A stretch of 64,000 nucleotides of DNA from Paracoccaceae bacterium (GCA_009773375.1 WRPH01000001.1:1-64000); one strand, 5' to 3'; counted from the first letter of the stretch, positions 17,275 to 27,461 are shown. Made by a program: numbers and translations. The notes: generated from the sequence alone by a model not told the origin.

Positions 17275-19392
17275 TCAGGGCTTGCGTGTCATATCGCGGT
17301 GTCGCGATACTTGCGCCACATCTGTTTCCGCTTCGAGTGCCGTCATGACCATGTGCAAATGTTCGACGTCGCGCAAGTCCACGTCAATGATAAGTCTGTA
17401 AAAATCTGGTTTCCGTTCTGTGAAACGCAGATCGGATATGTTGGCTTTCTGCTCACCAATCAAGGTGCAAATACGGCCAAGCACGCCCGCGTCGTTCGAT
17501 ATCACCACATCAAAGCTGACAGTGTTCACAGCTGCGTGACGGCCCGAATGCCAGTGCAGATCGACCCAACGATTCGGCTGTTCTTCGAATTCTTCCAGCG
17601 CCGGGCAATCAATCGCATGGATCAGCACGCCCTGCCCACGATAGGTGATGCCGACGATACGCTCGCCCGGCAGCGGTTGGCAGCAATGTGCGCGGCGGAA
17701 GGTTTGCTCATCGGTCAGGCCCAGAACGGCGCGGGTGCTTTCAACCTCGTCCCCCGCCGCGAGGGCGAGTTCGGGATACAGCGTTTCCACCACCTTGCGT
17801 GCGGTCAGTTCAGCGGAGCCCAAGGCCGCCAGCAGGTCTTGATCATCGGCAAAGCCCAGCATCTTGGCGGCGGTGCGCAAAGCCTTGTCGGATGCCTTTT
17901 TGCCAACATGTTCAAAGGCGGCGCGGGCCAGTTCCTGCCCCAGCCGCACAAAGCGCGAGCGGTCTTCTTCGCGCAAAGACCGCCGGATCGCGGCTTTGGC
18001 CCGCCCGGTGGTGACAATGTCGATCCAGCTGGCCTGCGGACGCTGGCCTTCAGCGGTGATGATTTCCACCGACTGGCCGTTTTTCAGCCGGGTCCACAGC
18101 GGCACACGGATACCGTCGATCTTGGCCGAAACGCAGGAATTGCCGATGCGGGTGTGGATGGAATAGGCGTAATCCAAAGGCGTAGCACCGCGCGGCAGTT
18201 GCACCACATCGCCCTTCGGCGTGAAGCAGAACACCTGATCGGAATACATTTCCAGTTTGACGTTTTCGAGAAACTCGTCGTGATCGCCCTCGTCCAGACG
18301 TTCGGTCATCGACGAAATCCACTTTGCCGGATCGACCGCAAACGGGTTCTTGGCGCGCACGCCTTCGCGGTAGGACCAATGCGCAGCGACGCCGGCCTCG
18401 TTGACCTCGTGCATCTCGCGGGTGCGGATCTGCACCTCGACCCGCTTGCCGTCGCGGCCCGACACCGTGGTATGGATCGAGCGATAGCCGTTGGATTTCG
18501 GCTGGCTCAGGTAATCCTTGAACCGCCCCGGCACCGCCCGCCAGCGTTGGTGGATCACGCCCAGAATGCGGTAACAATCGGCGACCGAGGCGCAGATGAC
18601 GCGGAAACCGTAGATGTCGGACAGCCGCGAAAACGCCAGATCCTTTTCCTGCATCTTGCGCCAGATCGAGTAGGGTTTCTTGGCGCGGCCATAAACATCG
18701 GCGTCGATCTGCACCTTTTCCAGCTCGGTGCGGATATCGGCGGTGATCTGATGCACCACATCACCCGATTCGCGCTGCAGGGTGAGGAAGCGGCGGATGA
18801 TGGAATTGCGCGCCTCGGGGTTGAGCACGCGGAACGAAAGGTCTTCCAGTTCTTCGCGCATCCACTGCATACCCATGCGACCCGCCAAAGGCGCATAGAT
18901 TTCCATGGTTTCGCGCGCCTTCTGCGCCTGCTTTTCCGGCCGCATCGACTTGATGGTGCGCATGTTGTGCAGCCGGTCGGCCAACTTGACCAGAATCACC
19001 CGCAGATCTTTCGACATCGCCATGAACAGCTTGCGGAAGTTTTCCGCCTGCTGCGATTCGGTCGACGACAGTTGCAGATTGGTCAGCTTGGTGACGCCAT
19101 CGACCAGTTCAGCCACCTCTTCGCCGAACAGTTTCGCAACCTCGGCATAGGTGGACTTGGTGTCTTCGATGGTGTCATGCAACAGCGCGGTGACGATGGT
19201 GGCATCATCCAGCTGCTGTTCGGTCAGAATGGCCGCAACCGCCACGGGATGCGTAAAATACGCCTCGCCAGACTTGCGAAACTGCCCTTCGTGCATCGCG
19301 TTGCCATAGGCATAGGCGCGGCGGATCAGGTCAGCATTGCAACGCGGATTGTAATTCTTGACAAGGGCGATGAGGTCTTCAACGTCGATCAT
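17275..19392 (-). CDS. rsh: Bifunctional (p)ppGpp synthetase/hydrolase (Rel/SpoT), 705 aa
   Basis: Domains in order: HD hydrolase (about 25-180, LLHDTIEDT intact), synthetase (about 240-350, with KSNGYRSIHTTV and VEVQIRTREMHEVNEAG), TGS (about 385-450, VFCFTPKGDVVQLPRGATPLDYAYSIH) and C-terminal ACT (about 630-705, VSFDVVISNDAGVLGRI). Because both catalytic sites look intact it should make and degrade the alarmone, as the single Rsh of alphaproteobacteria does. I start at ATG 19392; the codon before is GTG. It is 45 bases after rpoZ. Confidence 0.97.
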   Translation of the reverse strand: MIDVEDLIALVKNYNPRCNADLIRRAYAYGNAMHEGQFRKSGEAYFTHPVAVAAILTEQQLDDATIVTALLHDTIEDTKSTYAEVAKLFGEEVAELVDGVTKLTNLQLSSTESQQAENFRKLFMAMSKDLRVILVKLADRLHNMRTIKSMRPEKQAQKARETMEIYAPLAGRMGMQWMREELEDLSFRVLNPEARNSIIRRFLTLQRESGDVVHQITADIRTELEKVQIDADVYGRAKKPYSIWRKMQEKDLAFSRLSDIYGFRVICASVADCYRILGVIHQRWRAVPGRFKDYLSQPKSNGYRSIHTTVSGRDGKRVEVQIRTREMHEVNEAGVAAHWSYREGVRAKNPFAVDPAKWISSMTERLDEGDHDEFLENVKLEMYSDQVFCFTPKGDVVQLPRGATPLDYAYSIHTRIGNSCVSAKIDGIRVPLWTRLKNGQSVEIITAEGQRPQASWIDIVTTGRAKAAIRRSLREEDRSRFVRLGQELARAAFEHVGKKASDKALRTAAKMLGFADDQDLLAALGSAELTARKVVETLYPELALAAGDEVESTRAVLGLTDEQTFRRAHCCQPLPGERIVGITYRGQGVLIHAIDCPALEEFEEQPNRWVDLHWHSGRHAAVNTVSFDVVISNDAGVLGRICTLIGEQKANISDLRFTERKPDFYRLIIDVDLRDVEHLHMVMTALEAETDVAQVSRHRDMTRKP

Positions 19393-19437
19393 CACCGCCC
19401 CACCAGGCTTTTTTCAGGCTTAAAGCGCGCGCCAGAT

Positions 19438-19791
19438 TTACAGTTCGCCTTGGGCTTCCATCAACGCGCGCAGCAGCTTTTCTTCTGACATGTCGTCCTG
19501 CATCGGGCGATCAATTTCACCCGACATCAGCAGCGCCATCTGATCTTCTTCCGGCTCGTCAACCTCGATCTGGGTCTGATGCGATTCGATCATCCGCTCA
19601 CGCAGGCTATCGGCCAGCTGAGTTTCTTCGGCGATTTCGCGCAGGGCGACGACCGGGTTCTTATCGTTATCACGATCCACCGTCGGCGCGGCACCAGATT
19701 GAATTTCGCGCGCACGATGGGCGGCGAGCATCACCAGTTCGAACCGGTTCGGAACCTTGTCAACGCAATCTTCAACCGTCACGCGGGCCAT
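19438..19791 (-). CDS. rpoZ: RNA polymerase omega subunit, 117 aa
   Basis: [30 protein letters not shown] is the canonical omega start, followed by the [13 protein letters not shown] segment. It assists beta-prime folding and, with Rsh next door, contributes to ppGpp response. Longer acidic C-terminal tail (about residues 80-117) than E. coli omega (91 aa), usual for alphaproteobacteria. Leads the rpoZ-rel transcript. Confidence 0.97.
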   Translation of the reverse strand: MARVTVEDCVDKVPNRFELVMLAAHRAREIQSGAAPTVDRDNDKNPVVALREIAEETQLADSLRERMIESHQTQIEVDEPEEDQMALLMSGEIDRPMQDDMSEEKLLRALMEAQGEL

Positions 19792-19886
19792 GAAAGACTC
19801 CAGTAGGGATGGGGGCTTTGGAAGGGCCTATTTAGGCGCGAACGCAAGGCTTGACAAGCGCATAATCTGCCAGATGCATCACACGG

Positions 19887-20468
19887 TCAATCCGACGCAA
19901 GCGCGATCACTGCGGCACGATCATCGGCGGGAAGCGCTGCCAGCATTTGCGCCACTGTCCGCCCCGTCACGGGATGCCGCCAATCGGCAGCGATATCGGC
20001 CAACGGCACCAGCACGAAGGCGCGGTCAGCCAGACGCGGATGCGGCAGAATCAGCTGATCCGGGGCCTGACGGCGTTGATCCTCGGCGGCCATATCCTGC
20101 CAGTGCAGATAAGTTGCCAGATCGGGCAACACCGCATCATCCACGGCGAGCAGGTCTAGATCAAGGGTGCGCATGCCCCACCGCTGCTGACGTTCGCGGC
20201 CAAACCGAGCCTCGATCGCATGCAAACAAGCTAATACATCCACAGCGGGTTGATTGTGACGCAACGTCACAATGGCCGCAGCATTCACATAATCGGGCCC
20301 GGCCCCGGCAGGAAAGCAAGGCGTCTGATACAGCTTGCTCAACTGCAAAACCGGCAGCCCAAGGTGGCCAAGTTCAGCCACAGCGGCCAAAATTATTGAT
20401 TTTGGCGACATCTCGCCGAAATCAAGATTTGCGCCTAATGCAACCATAGCGTGCTTTTCCGATACCAT
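19887..20468 (-). CDS. folK: 6-hydroxymethyl-7,8-dihydropterin pyrophosphokinase, 193 aa
   Basis: Folate-pathway [12 protein letters not shown] is the conserved N-strand, followed by [38 protein letters not shown] (the RWGxRxxDxDLL signature that binds ATP/Mg) and [16 protein letters not shown]. Only FolK; no folP or folB is adjacent. Divergent from the NYN gene at 20614. Confidence 0.95.
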   Translation of the reverse strand: MVSEKHAMVALGANLDFGEMSPKSIILAAVAELGHLGLPVLQLSKLYQTPCFPAGAGPDYVNAAAIVTLRHNQPAVDVLACLHAIEARFGRERQQRWGMRTLDLDLLAVDDAVLPDLATYLHWQDMAAEDQRRQAPDQLILPHPRLADRAFVLVPLADIAADWRHPVTGRTVAQMLAALPADDRAAVIALASD

Positions 20469-20613
20469 CGTTGGTGCTATACTGCTCTTTAGGTTGGCTT
20501 GCTCGTGTATTGGCGAGGCTGCTATTCAGGCTTGTTCGCCATCGTATTCTCTACATTAGGTAGGTCATTCACGGAAGCGCGATTGGGGAACATTTTTTTC
20601 GAGGGGAAATCGA

Positions 20614-21186
20614 ATGTTTTACAAGGACGAACGGCTCGCGCTGTTCATTGACGGGTCGAACCTTTACGCGGCCGCCAAGGCGCTGGGATTCGACATCGAC
20701 TACAAGCTTCTGCGCCAAGAGTTCATGCGTCGCGGCAAGTTGTTGCGCGCGTTCTACTATACCGCCTTGCTTGAGAATGACGACTATTCGCCGATCCGCC
20801 CGCTGGTGGACTGGCTGAACTACAACGGCTTCACCATGGTCACAAAACCGGCCAAGGAATACACTGACAGCCAAGGTCGCCGGAAGGTGAAGGGCAACAT
20901 GGATATCGAACTGACCGTCGATGCCATGGAACTGGCACCGCGCGTCGATCATGTGGTGATCTTTTCGGGCGACGGCGATTTCCGCCCCCTGGTGGAAAGC
21001 CTGCAACGTCAGGGTGTGCGGGTTTCGGTGGTATCGACCATCCGCAGCCAGCCGCCGATGATCGCCGATGAACTGCGCCGTCAGGCCGATAATTTCATCG
21101 AGCTGGACGAATTGCGTGACGTGATCGGCCGCCCGCCGCGTGAACCCCGTCTGGAACGCGAGGAGCTTTCGGTCGAGGTGAAGTGA
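20614..21186 (+). CDS. NYN-domain (LabA-like) protein, 190 aa
   Basis: RLALFIDGSNLYAAAKALGF (first Asp), KGNMDIELTVDAMEL and VIFSGDGDFRPLVESLQRQG give the acidic cluster of the NYN/PIN fold. This is the LabA/TIGR00288-type branch and differs from the NYN-OST-HTH protein at 2385. GAGGGG precedes ATG 20614 by about 8 bases. No C-terminal RNA-binding module is present; the tail is short and acidic/basic (PPREPRLEREELSVE). Likely an RNA-processing protein; substrate unknown. Confidence 0.9.
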   Translation: MFYKDERLALFIDGSNLYAAAKALGFDIDYKLLRQEFMRRGKLLRAFYYTALLENDDYSPIRPLVDWLNYNGFTMVTKPAKEYTDSQGRRKVKGNMDIELTVDAMELAPRVDHVVIFSGDGDFRPLVESLQRQGVRVSVVSTIRSQPPMIADELRRQADNFIELDELRDVIGRPPREPRLEREELSVEVK

Positions 21187-21513
21187 CCATCAGGAACGGC
21201 ACCGAACAGCCGGGGCGGGACAGCGCCCCGGCTTTCGCGTCGGTACCGAGCCGGGATTTCGATGGCGGGTTGCTGGAACGCTCTAGATTTCCCCTGACCC
21301 GCGCCGATGCCCCGGCCTATTTGCGATTGAAGCACGACTGGTCGGGCGGGGCGAAACGGGGCTTTGGCCTTTGGTTCCTGCTGCCGACAGGAAAAGACTG
21401 CCGTAATCGCCGCACATATTCGCGAACTGGCGGCGGGCCCCTATTACTTTGAGCAGCAACACTAGACGAGGCCCACGGCGCAGCTTAGGTCTGTGCCAAA
21501 CGTGAGAGCCAAG
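21187..21513. other. Intergenic stretch between the NYN gene and ispH
   Basis: It holds the 21209-21232 hairpin terminator and an ordinary leader for ispH. A 270-base open frame runs through the hairpin (from 21183), but it has no ribosome site, no recognisable domain and an odd composition, so I do not call a gene here. No repeat or RNA gene is visible. Confidence 0.4.
21209..21232 (+). terminator. Hairpin terminator after the NYN gene
   Basis: A perfect 9-bp stem GCCGGGGCG / CGCCCCGGC with a 6-base loop, followed by TTTCG, lies 23 bases past the stop codon. The T-run is short. Confidence 0.65.
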
Positions 21514-22464
21514 ATGACCCTGCCGCCCCTGACCCTTTACCTTGCCGCTCCGCGCGGTTTTTGTGCCGGTGTTGACCGCGCCATCAAGATCGTCGAACTG
21601 GCGATCGAGAAATGGGGCGCGCCGGTCTATGTGCGCCATGAAATCGTCCACAACAAATTCGTGGTCGACAGCCTGCGCGACAAAGGCGCTGTTTTCGTTG
21701 AAGAACTGGATGAATGCCCGGCAGATCGCCCGGTGATCTTTTCAGCTCATGGCGTGCCGAAATCAGTGCCAGCAGCGGCCGAGGCGCGGCATATGATTGC
21801 TGTGGATGCCACCTGCCCGCTGGTGACCAAGGTGCATAACGAAGCACAGCGGCATTCCGAGGCAGGCTTGCAAATGGTGATGATCGGCCACGCCGGACAC
21901 CCGGAAACCATCGGCACCATGGGGCAACTGCCCGACGGCGAGGTGTTGCTGGTGGAAACCGCCGAAGATGTGGCGGGGCTGCAAGTGCGGGATGCGGGCA
22001 AGCTGGCCTATATCACCCAGACCACACTTTCGGTTGATGACACGGCAGGGGTTGTGGCGGCGCTTCAGGCGCGGTTTCCAGCCATTGTCGGGCCACACAA
22101 GGAAGACATTTGCTATGCCACCACCAACCGGCAGGCGGCCGTGAAAGCGATTGCGGGCAAGATCGACGCACTTTTGGTGATCGGCGCGCCCAATTCGTCG
22201 AATTCAAAACGGCTGGTCGAGGTGGGCCGGTCTGCTGGCTGTGCCTATGCGCAGCTGGTGCAGCGAGCGACAGATATCGACTGGCGCGCACTGCAAGGGA
22301 TTGCGTCGGTTGGCGTGACGGCTGGGGCCTCGGCACCCGAAGTGCTGGTCAACGAGGTGATCGACGCCTTCCGCAGCCGGTTTGAAACCACCGTCGAACT
22401 GGTCGAAACCGCGCAAGAGCATATCGAATTCAAAGTGCCGCGCATCTTGCGGGAAGCCCTGTAA
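21514..22464 (+). CDS. ispH: 4-hydroxy-3-methylbut-2-enyl diphosphate reductase (IspH), 316 aa
   Basis: The final step of the MEP isoprenoid pathway, an Fe-S enzyme. The three cluster Cys are in [24 protein letters not shown] and GCAYAQLV-like regions, and the catalytic H/E motifs HEIVHNKFV and TTLSVDDT are present. I use ATG 21514 ([19 protein letters not shown]); the GTG at 21493 adds seven codons with no support. Its stop and the rnhA ATG are one base apart. Confidence 0.96.
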   Translation: MTLPPLTLYLAAPRGFCAGVDRAIKIVELAIEKWGAPVYVRHEIVHNKFVVDSLRDKGAVFVEELDECPADRPVIFSAHGVPKSVPAAAEARHMIAVDATCPLVTKVHNEAQRHSEAGLQMVMIGHAGHPETIGTMGQLPDGEVLLVETAEDVAGLQVRDAGKLAYITQTTLSVDDTAGVVAALQARFPAIVGPHKEDICYATTNRQAAVKAIAGKIDALLVIGAPNSSNSKRLVEVGRSAGCAYAQLVQRATDIDWRALQGIASVGVTAGASAPEVLVNEVIDAFRSRFETTVELVETAQEHIEFKVPRILREAL

Positions 22465-22465
22465 C

Positions 22466-22924
22466 ATGCCGGATTTGTTTGCTTATACCGACGGTGCCTG
22501 TTCGGGCAACCCAGGCCCCGGTGGCTGGGGCGTGCTAATGATCGCGCGCGAGGGCGGGCAAGTGGTGAAGGAACGCACGCTGAATGGCGGCGAGGCGCAT
22601 ACCACGAACAACCGCATGGAGCTGCTGGCGGCGATCTCGGCGCTGGAGGCACTGACACGGGTTTCCGAACTGACCATCGTCACCGACAGCGCCTATGTGA
22701 AAAATGGCGTAACCGAGTGGATTCACGGCTGGAAACGCAATGGCTGGAGGACCGCGGGTAAAGACCCGGTGAAAAACGTCGATCTTTGGCAAAGACTTGA
22801 TGCGGCGCAAGCAAGGCACAAGGTCATCTGGCGCTGGATCAAGGGCCATGCCGGACACGCCGAAAACGAGCGCGCCGACGAATTGGCGCGCGCCGGAATG
22901 GCCCCCTTCAAATCGGCCAAGTAG
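22466..22924 (+). CDS. rnhA: Ribonuclease HI, 152 aa
   Basis: It cleaves RNA in RNA/DNA hybrids. The catalytic DEDD residues are in [40 protein letters not shown] and [15 protein letters not shown]. The basic [18 protein letters not shown] handle is present. It is in the same transcript as ispH (1-base gap). Confidence 0.97.
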   Translation: MPDLFAYTDGACSGNPGPGGWGVLMIAREGGQVVKERTLNGGEAHTTNNRMELLAAISALEALTRVSELTIVTDSAYVKNGVTEWIHGWKRNGWRTAGKDPVKNVDLWQRLDAAQARHKVIWRWIKGHAGHAENERADELARAGMAPFKSAK

Positions 22925-22925
22925 C

Positions 22926-23738
22926 CTACAGCGGCGGCAGGTAGGGAAAGCGTTCAATCACCGTCGGATCACAGCGCCAATCCGCGATCGGCTTCCAACG
23001 TTCAGACACTTCAACGCGCGAGTCGTTCGCCTCATGCACCGAACGCACAAACATCGGCGGGCCTTCGACAATCCGGCAAGGGTGCTGTTGCGGCGTCTTG
23101 CGGTGCCGGATTGAAAACAGATTCTTGCCTGCCACATCCGCCACCATTGTCAACCCAAGATTGATATATGGATAGCGATGCCGATACAGCGCGAAGGTTG
23201 CTGGATCTTTTCTTGATAGATCAAGGCCATAGCCACGACAAAAGCTGATGAAACGCATATCACCCGCGTCAGCCACCGGCGGAAGTTCGACCATTTCACG
23301 CCGGATCGATGCAATAAGGTCAGTGGAAAAACCATCATCGTCATCCAGCACAGTCTGAATCGCCGGACCAGTCTGATAGCGTTCCACCAGAAATCGTGAC
23401 AAGTGGAAATGCGCAAAGCCATACCGGCGCGGGGCAACGGTATATTTGCCTTCTGGCAAAACTTCGGCACAAAGTTCGGCAAGGGCGGTTTGCGCCCATT
23501 CCGGCATTGCATAGCTACAAAGCACCATCAAATGAAAGTTCTGATCTGTCTGCGCCGCCAGCGACGGTAACGGAAGACTGCGCAACAGACCCATGCGCAT
23601 GATCAGGCGATCTTTTTCAAACAGCATCGCCTTGGTCTTGGAAAAATCGCTCTTCCAGCCGGAATTGCCGAAATACGAAAATCGCATGGCAACCAGCACT
23701 TCCTGTCGTGCAACAAAGTCATGCCATGCGATATCCAC
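22926..23738 (-). CDS. Putative rhamnosyltransferase-family glycosyltransferase, 270 aa
   Basis: FSYFGNSGWKSDFSKTKAMLFEKDRL ... LPSLAAQTDQNFHLMVLCSYAMPE resembles the GT-A fold of the putative rhamnosyltransferase family (PF11316). The DxD-type motif is VLDDDDGFSTDL. I start at GTG 23738 (VDIAWHD), preceded by AGGGGG 5 bases away, over the TTG 51 bases upstream. It is the last gene of the minus-strand glycan operon and ends one base from rnhA. The DNA is less GC-rich than the flanks. Sugar specificity is not deducible. Confidence 0.72.
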   Translation of the reverse strand: MDIAWHDFVARQEVLVAMRFSYFGNSGWKSDFSKTKAMLFEKDRLIMRMGLLRSLPLPSLAAQTDQNFHLMVLCSYAMPEWAQTALAELCAEVLPEGKYTVAPRRYGFAHFHLSRFLVERYQTGPAIQTVLDDDDGFSTDLIASIRREMVELPPVADAGDMRFISFCRGYGLDLSRKDPATFALYRHRYPYINLGLTMVADVAGKNLFSIRHRKTPQQHPCRIVEGPPMFVRSVHEANDSRVEVSERWKPIADWRCDPTVIERFPYLPPL

Positions 23739-23807
23739 GAAACCCCCTAAAATCTGCTCACTGCAAGCATATCTGGTTTGCACGCCCAAGCTGCCAAATC
23801 AACCGTG

Positions 23808-24554
23808 TTAAATCCAGTCGAGGTTGACTTTCCCAGCCGGGTATTTCTGTGCGACGCCTTCACGCAGCGCTTTATAGCGTTCACGCAGGTCTTTAAACTT
23901 TCGCTCATGCGTTTCCGCGACCAGTGCGCGCACATGCTCAAACAGGCTATCGCGGTCCATGACCTCAAGAATCTCCAACTCGGCACCTTCGATATCCATC
24001 TTCACGAAAGCAATCTCACCACGTTCTGCCACTTTTTCGCGCACCAGAGTTGGAAAATCCAAGAGCGTCACTTCCACCGTGTTTTCGGCATCAATACGGC
24101 GACCGCCATCCAGAATGGTACTTTTTACCGAGGCACCCTCGGGGTTTTCACCAAAATTATCCGCCCGCATCAAACGGATCGTGCCCGAGCCGACCCCTAC
24201 AGCCGCGTTAACAAGTGTCACGTTGCCGACGTCTGCAAACTTTTGCGTCAGCGTGCCAAAGGCAAACGGGTCGGGTTCAAACGCAATGACATCTGCACCA
24301 GTCGCGGCCAGAAGTTCGGTGACAACCCCCATATTTGCCCCGCAATCCATCACCAAATCACCGGGCTTCAGCATGGCGGTAATCGCAGTCATATAACCCT
24401 CTGCCCAGGCCTTTCGCATATTGCGGCGCTGCCTGCGGATCAGGGTTTCAATTTCTTCAGGCGTAGATGGTAACGCCTTGGCTATCTTATATTTCTTGCC
24501 TTTCCTGCCTGACCGCTCCGGGCTGAAATCTTCGAACTCATCCTCGTCGGTCAT
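23808..24554 (-). CDS. FkbM-family methyltransferase, 248 aa
   Basis: Class I SAM fold with VMDCGANMGVVTELLAATGADVIAFEPDP (SAM loop and acidic residue) and AFVKMDIEGAELEILEVM, the FkbM signature. These enzymes usually O-methylate sugars or peptide side-chain hydroxyls. The N-terminus (1-45) is highly charged. The ATG overlaps the stop of the gene before it by 4 bases, so they are coupled. Confidence 0.85.
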   Translation of the reverse strand: MTDEDEFEDFSPERSGRKGKKYKIAKALPSTPEEIETLIRRQRRNMRKAWAEGYMTAITAMLKPGDLVMDCGANMGVVTELLAATGADVIAFEPDPFAFGTLTQKFADVGNVTLVNAAVGVGSGTIRLMRADNFGENPEGASVKSTILDGGRRIDAENTVEVTLLDFPTLVREKVAERGEIAFVKMDIEGAELEILEVMDRDSLFEHVRALVAETHERKFKDLRERYKALREGVAQKYPAGKVNLDWI

Positions 24555-25366
24555 TCCTCCAACGCCTCGGCTGGATTAACGCCAATCTGCTCGCACATCC
24601 GAGCGGCATAGGAATTGGCCAGAGGTGAGTTTTTACGCCAGTAAGGCTTGGTCCCGTTGGTATAGAGGTGAACCGACAATGTATTTTCAGTGAAATGCCC
24701 TTCAACACGGCCATAGGGGTCATAAAATACATCGTTTAACTGGAACGGGACCGGGTACAGGTAATCCGACGTCAGTGCCTTTTCAAAATCACCGGTCTGC
24801 TGTGCGAAATAGGTGAAAGCCTGTGGGCCAAAAGCTGTGCGCTCGGCATTGTAAATCCGGACGGCTTGCGGCAGATGGCTGTCCTGCTTTTCAATCCGCT
24901 TGCGCTGTTGTTTGTTGAACCAAGCGGGCGCATCGGGCAGGTTTTCATAATAATCGAGCAACTGCTTGATCAATTCACCTTTTGGCGGAATATAGACAAC
25001 TCCGCAATTCAGCGCTCCGCGAAATCCATGACCGGCATAGATATTCTGCATCTCGTCCGGGAAGGGTTTATGGCAGAAAGCGTCACAATCAATCCAGACC
25101 GCGTCGGTCTGCTCGATCATCTTGTAACGAAAGACATTGGATAAAAAGCTCTCCGACGTCTGCCGCACGATATCCATATCAATCGCCATGATATCGGTCG
25201 CCGGTTTCACGATGATACCGTCAGGCACATTTGTCACCTTGTCGGTGCAGTATAGCGTGGTCGGGTGACCGTGTTTGACGTGACTCAGCAGGCACAACTG
25301 GTTGAGATAATGCAGCTTTTCGCCAATCCAAAGAGAGGCGACGGGTCTGCGAACTGGGGTGAACAT
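24551..25366 (-). CDS. GT-A-type glycosyltransferase-like protein, 271 aa
   Basis: VASLWIGEKLHYLNQLCLLSHVKHGHPTTLYC ... VWIDCDAFCHKPFPDEM places a DxD motif (DCD) in a nucleotide-sugar-binding loop, similar to Gly_transf_sug/capsular polysaccharide proteins. LNCGVVYIPP and VHLYTNGTKPYWRKN fit the acceptor side. I use ATG 25366; an upstream extension to 25468 in frame has no support. Function and sugar are unknown. Confidence 0.7.
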   Translation of the reverse strand: MFTPVRRPVASLWIGEKLHYLNQLCLLSHVKHGHPTTLYCTDKVTNVPDGIIVKPATDIMAIDMDIVRQTSESFLSNVFRYKMIEQTDAVWIDCDAFCHKPFPDEMQNIYAGHGFRGALNCGVVYIPPKGELIKQLLDYYENLPDAPAWFNKQQRKRIEKQDSHLPQAVRIYNAERTAFGPQAFTYFAQQTGDFEKALTSDYLYPVPFQLNDVFYDPYGRVEGHFTENTLSVHLYTNGTKPYWRKNSPLANSYAARMCEQIGVNPAEALEE

Positions 25367-25445
25367 GGTAACTGCCTCTGGTTTTGTTTCGTTTTTTACA
25401 ACAATGCCGCATGCGGCGAAGCCTGTCCAGCCGACTGGGCAAGGC

Positions 25446-27461
25446 TCATTCTGGTTCGTCAGAATCACCGACGTCGTCCAGCCGGAAACCCCGCGCTATG
25501 TTCGGATCAAAACCGAAATCGCCGGTGTAGCCCAAGGCGGTCAAAAGGCTTTCAAGCTCGGCAAACCGCGGATGATATTGCTCCAGAAGTCGGCCATAAA
25601 AGAATATTTGCGCAGGTGCGGGCGTCGGCAAGGCGGGCAAGAGCATAAGCAAGACTTCAGGCGACAAACGCGGGTCAGACAGCAGCAACGCGTCCGGGCG
25701 CTGTGCCGCTATCAGCGCCAGCGCGTCGGCGCCGATTTCGCCACCAAGCCGCTGATCTAACAAGACAAAGCGATCATTGAAAGCGCGCTGGCTGACAGCA
25801 CAAACCGCCATCAGCATCCGGCGCAAGGCGGGACTATCCTCGTGAATTACAAAGCGCAAATCCGGGCGAATGTTGGCGCAATGCCCCGCCAGAAAGCCGG
25901 CTGCTGCACCGATTTCCAACACTTTCGCGCCCTGAGCCAAAACCTGCGGCATCCGCCGCGCAAGACCACGTTCGAACTTGCCAGACTGAATCAACGGCAA
26001 CGCATGCGGCGCAAAAACCTGCGGATCAGCGGGGATCTTCATGGAATGGTTGGGGTAGAACTCGGCTGAAATATCCTGCGAAAGATCAATTTCACCCGCG
26101 TTGTAAGACCCCATCGGCACTGCTTCGACCGGGTCTTTCGGTGTCGTCTGCCGTTCAGTCTTCGCCTTCGCACCGCGTCGCTTTTCAACATCGGACATCA
26201 AGGCCGCGATTTTTTCCCTGTCACGCGCTTGAGGCGGCTTAGCGACGATCTGGGTGATCGGTACGGCAGACGCCTTGGCCAAATCGGCGACCAATTGGTG
26301 ATAGGCATCGGTCTGCCGCAACTCGGCGAGACGGGTTTCCGCCCGAGCCAGCGCCGCAAAATGCAGCCGGTTCAGCACCGGGTCTGCAAGCAGCTGCGCG
26401 ATGATTTTATTGCGCACCTCGGTGTAGCGCAGCATGGTTTCGTCACGGACTTCGTTACGGTCCTGTAACGACCAATAATCGGAGTTATACTTATCTGCCT
26501 TATTGTTCACATTACCGCGCATCTTCCGAATGGCGTAACTGTCGACCGACTTCACCGCGTAGTGATTCAGCTGCACCCAATCATACCCGACCGTTCGCGT
26601 GATCGACCGCCAGCCGCGAAATTTGAAGTAATCCTCCATCTCGCGGCCCGAACCGTTCAGCCACTTCACCTGATCCGGAAATTCCGTTTCAACCCATTTT
26701 GCCTTCATTTTCGGCCGGTGAATGCCCAGTTTCCACTTGTCGGCGCGAAAGGTGAACAGGGTTTTCACGCCCCAGCCCTTGTTCCAAGTCTGGGGTGCGG
26801 CCCATAGATATTGTTCTGTTACCGGCGCGCGGCTCCACTCCACAACGCCACCAGAGCCGAAAATCCGCCAGGTGACGACGATGCCATTGGCCCCTTGCGC
26901 CTTCGCCGCCGCAATCAGGTCATCCAGCGTGCCATCACCGTATCTGATCGACAGGAATTCATCCGCGTCAAAGACCAGGACCCAGTCGGATTGCTGCACG
27001 ACTGGTTCTTCCTGGGCATAGTTCAGGGCAGATGGCTGCGGGCGAATGCCATCAGGGATGACGTTCCGGCGATGGTGGCACAGACCCAGTTCTTCCAGCC
27101 GGATCAGCATATCATCGGTGCCATCTGAACAATCGTTCGTATAGACAACGAGGTCAGTGAAGCCGATCGCCAGATGATGCGCAATCCACTCGATCACATA
27201 CGGACCTTCGTCTTTCATCATCGAAACGGCGGTGATCTGACCGTGCGGGCTGATGTGACGTTTCAACGGAAAATCGGCTGTGCCCCAAAGGTCGGCAGCA
27301 CCCTTTGGACACCCCTCTCGCATGGTTTCGACCACCGCTTGCCTGGCCTTCTTCGCGTTCACGCCCGCATCCCGCTGCCTGTTCTTGATACCCGCGTTTA
27401 CCCCGCAGGCGCATTTTTCTGATGCATCATAGGACAGAGCCGAATCCTGCAGCAACCCCAT
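25446..27461 (-). CDS. Glycosyltransferase (family 2-like) fused to a methyltransferase-like domain, 671 aa
   Basis: Residues about 75-400 are a GT2-type domain of the Glyco_tranf_2_4 kind: ITAVSMMKDEGPYVIEWIAHHLAIGF, VYTNDCSDGTDDML, and WVLVFDADEFLSI (DAD, a DxD metal motif). Residues about 520-671 are Rossmann-like, starting VLEIGAAAGFLAGHC, the SAM-loop signature. The middle (about 430-510) is a Lys/Arg-rich linker. The two-domain size is unusual for either family alone. ATG 27461 is the first ATG; a TTG at 27497 is also possible and no ribosome site settles it. It leads the minus-strand glycan operon. Confidence 0.75.
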   Translation of the reverse strand: MGLLQDSALSYDASEKCACGVNAGIKNRQRDAGVNAKKARQAVVETMREGCPKGAADLWGTADFPLKRHISPHGQITAVSMMKDEGPYVIEWIAHHLAIGFTDLVVYTNDCSDGTDDMLIRLEELGLCHHRRNVIPDGIRPQPSALNYAQEEPVVQQSDWVLVFDADEFLSIRYGDGTLDDLIAAAKAQGANGIVVTWRIFGSGGVVEWSRAPVTEQYLWAAPQTWNKGWGVKTLFTFRADKWKLGIHRPKMKAKWVETEFPDQVKWLNGSGREMEDYFKFRGWRSITRTVGYDWVQLNHYAVKSVDSYAIRKMRGNVNNKADKYNSDYWSLQDRNEVRDETMLRYTEVRNKIIAQLLADPVLNRLHFAALARAETRLAELRQTDAYHQLVADLAKASAVPITQIVAKPPQARDREKIAALMSDVEKRRGAKAKTERQTTPKDPVEAVPMGSYNAGEIDLSQDISAEFYPNHSMKIPADPQVFAPHALPLIQSGKFERGLARRMPQVLAQGAKVLEIGAAAGFLAGHCANIRPDLRFVIHEDSPALRRMLMAVCAVSQRAFNDRFVLLDQRLGGEIGADALALIAAQRPDALLLSDPRLSPEVLLMLLPALPTPAPAQIFFYGRLLEQYHPRFAELESLLTALGYTGDFGFDPNIARGFRLDDVGDSDEPE

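Noticed and set aside
17239-19488. Long plus-strand open frame of 749 codons
   Set aside because: It is entirely antisense to rel. GC-rich coding DNA with few A/T stops produces such shadows; no domain is recognisable.
21183-21452. 89-codon open frame downstream of the NYN gene
   Set aside because: It passes through the terminator stem, has no ribosome site and no family; treated as non-coding.
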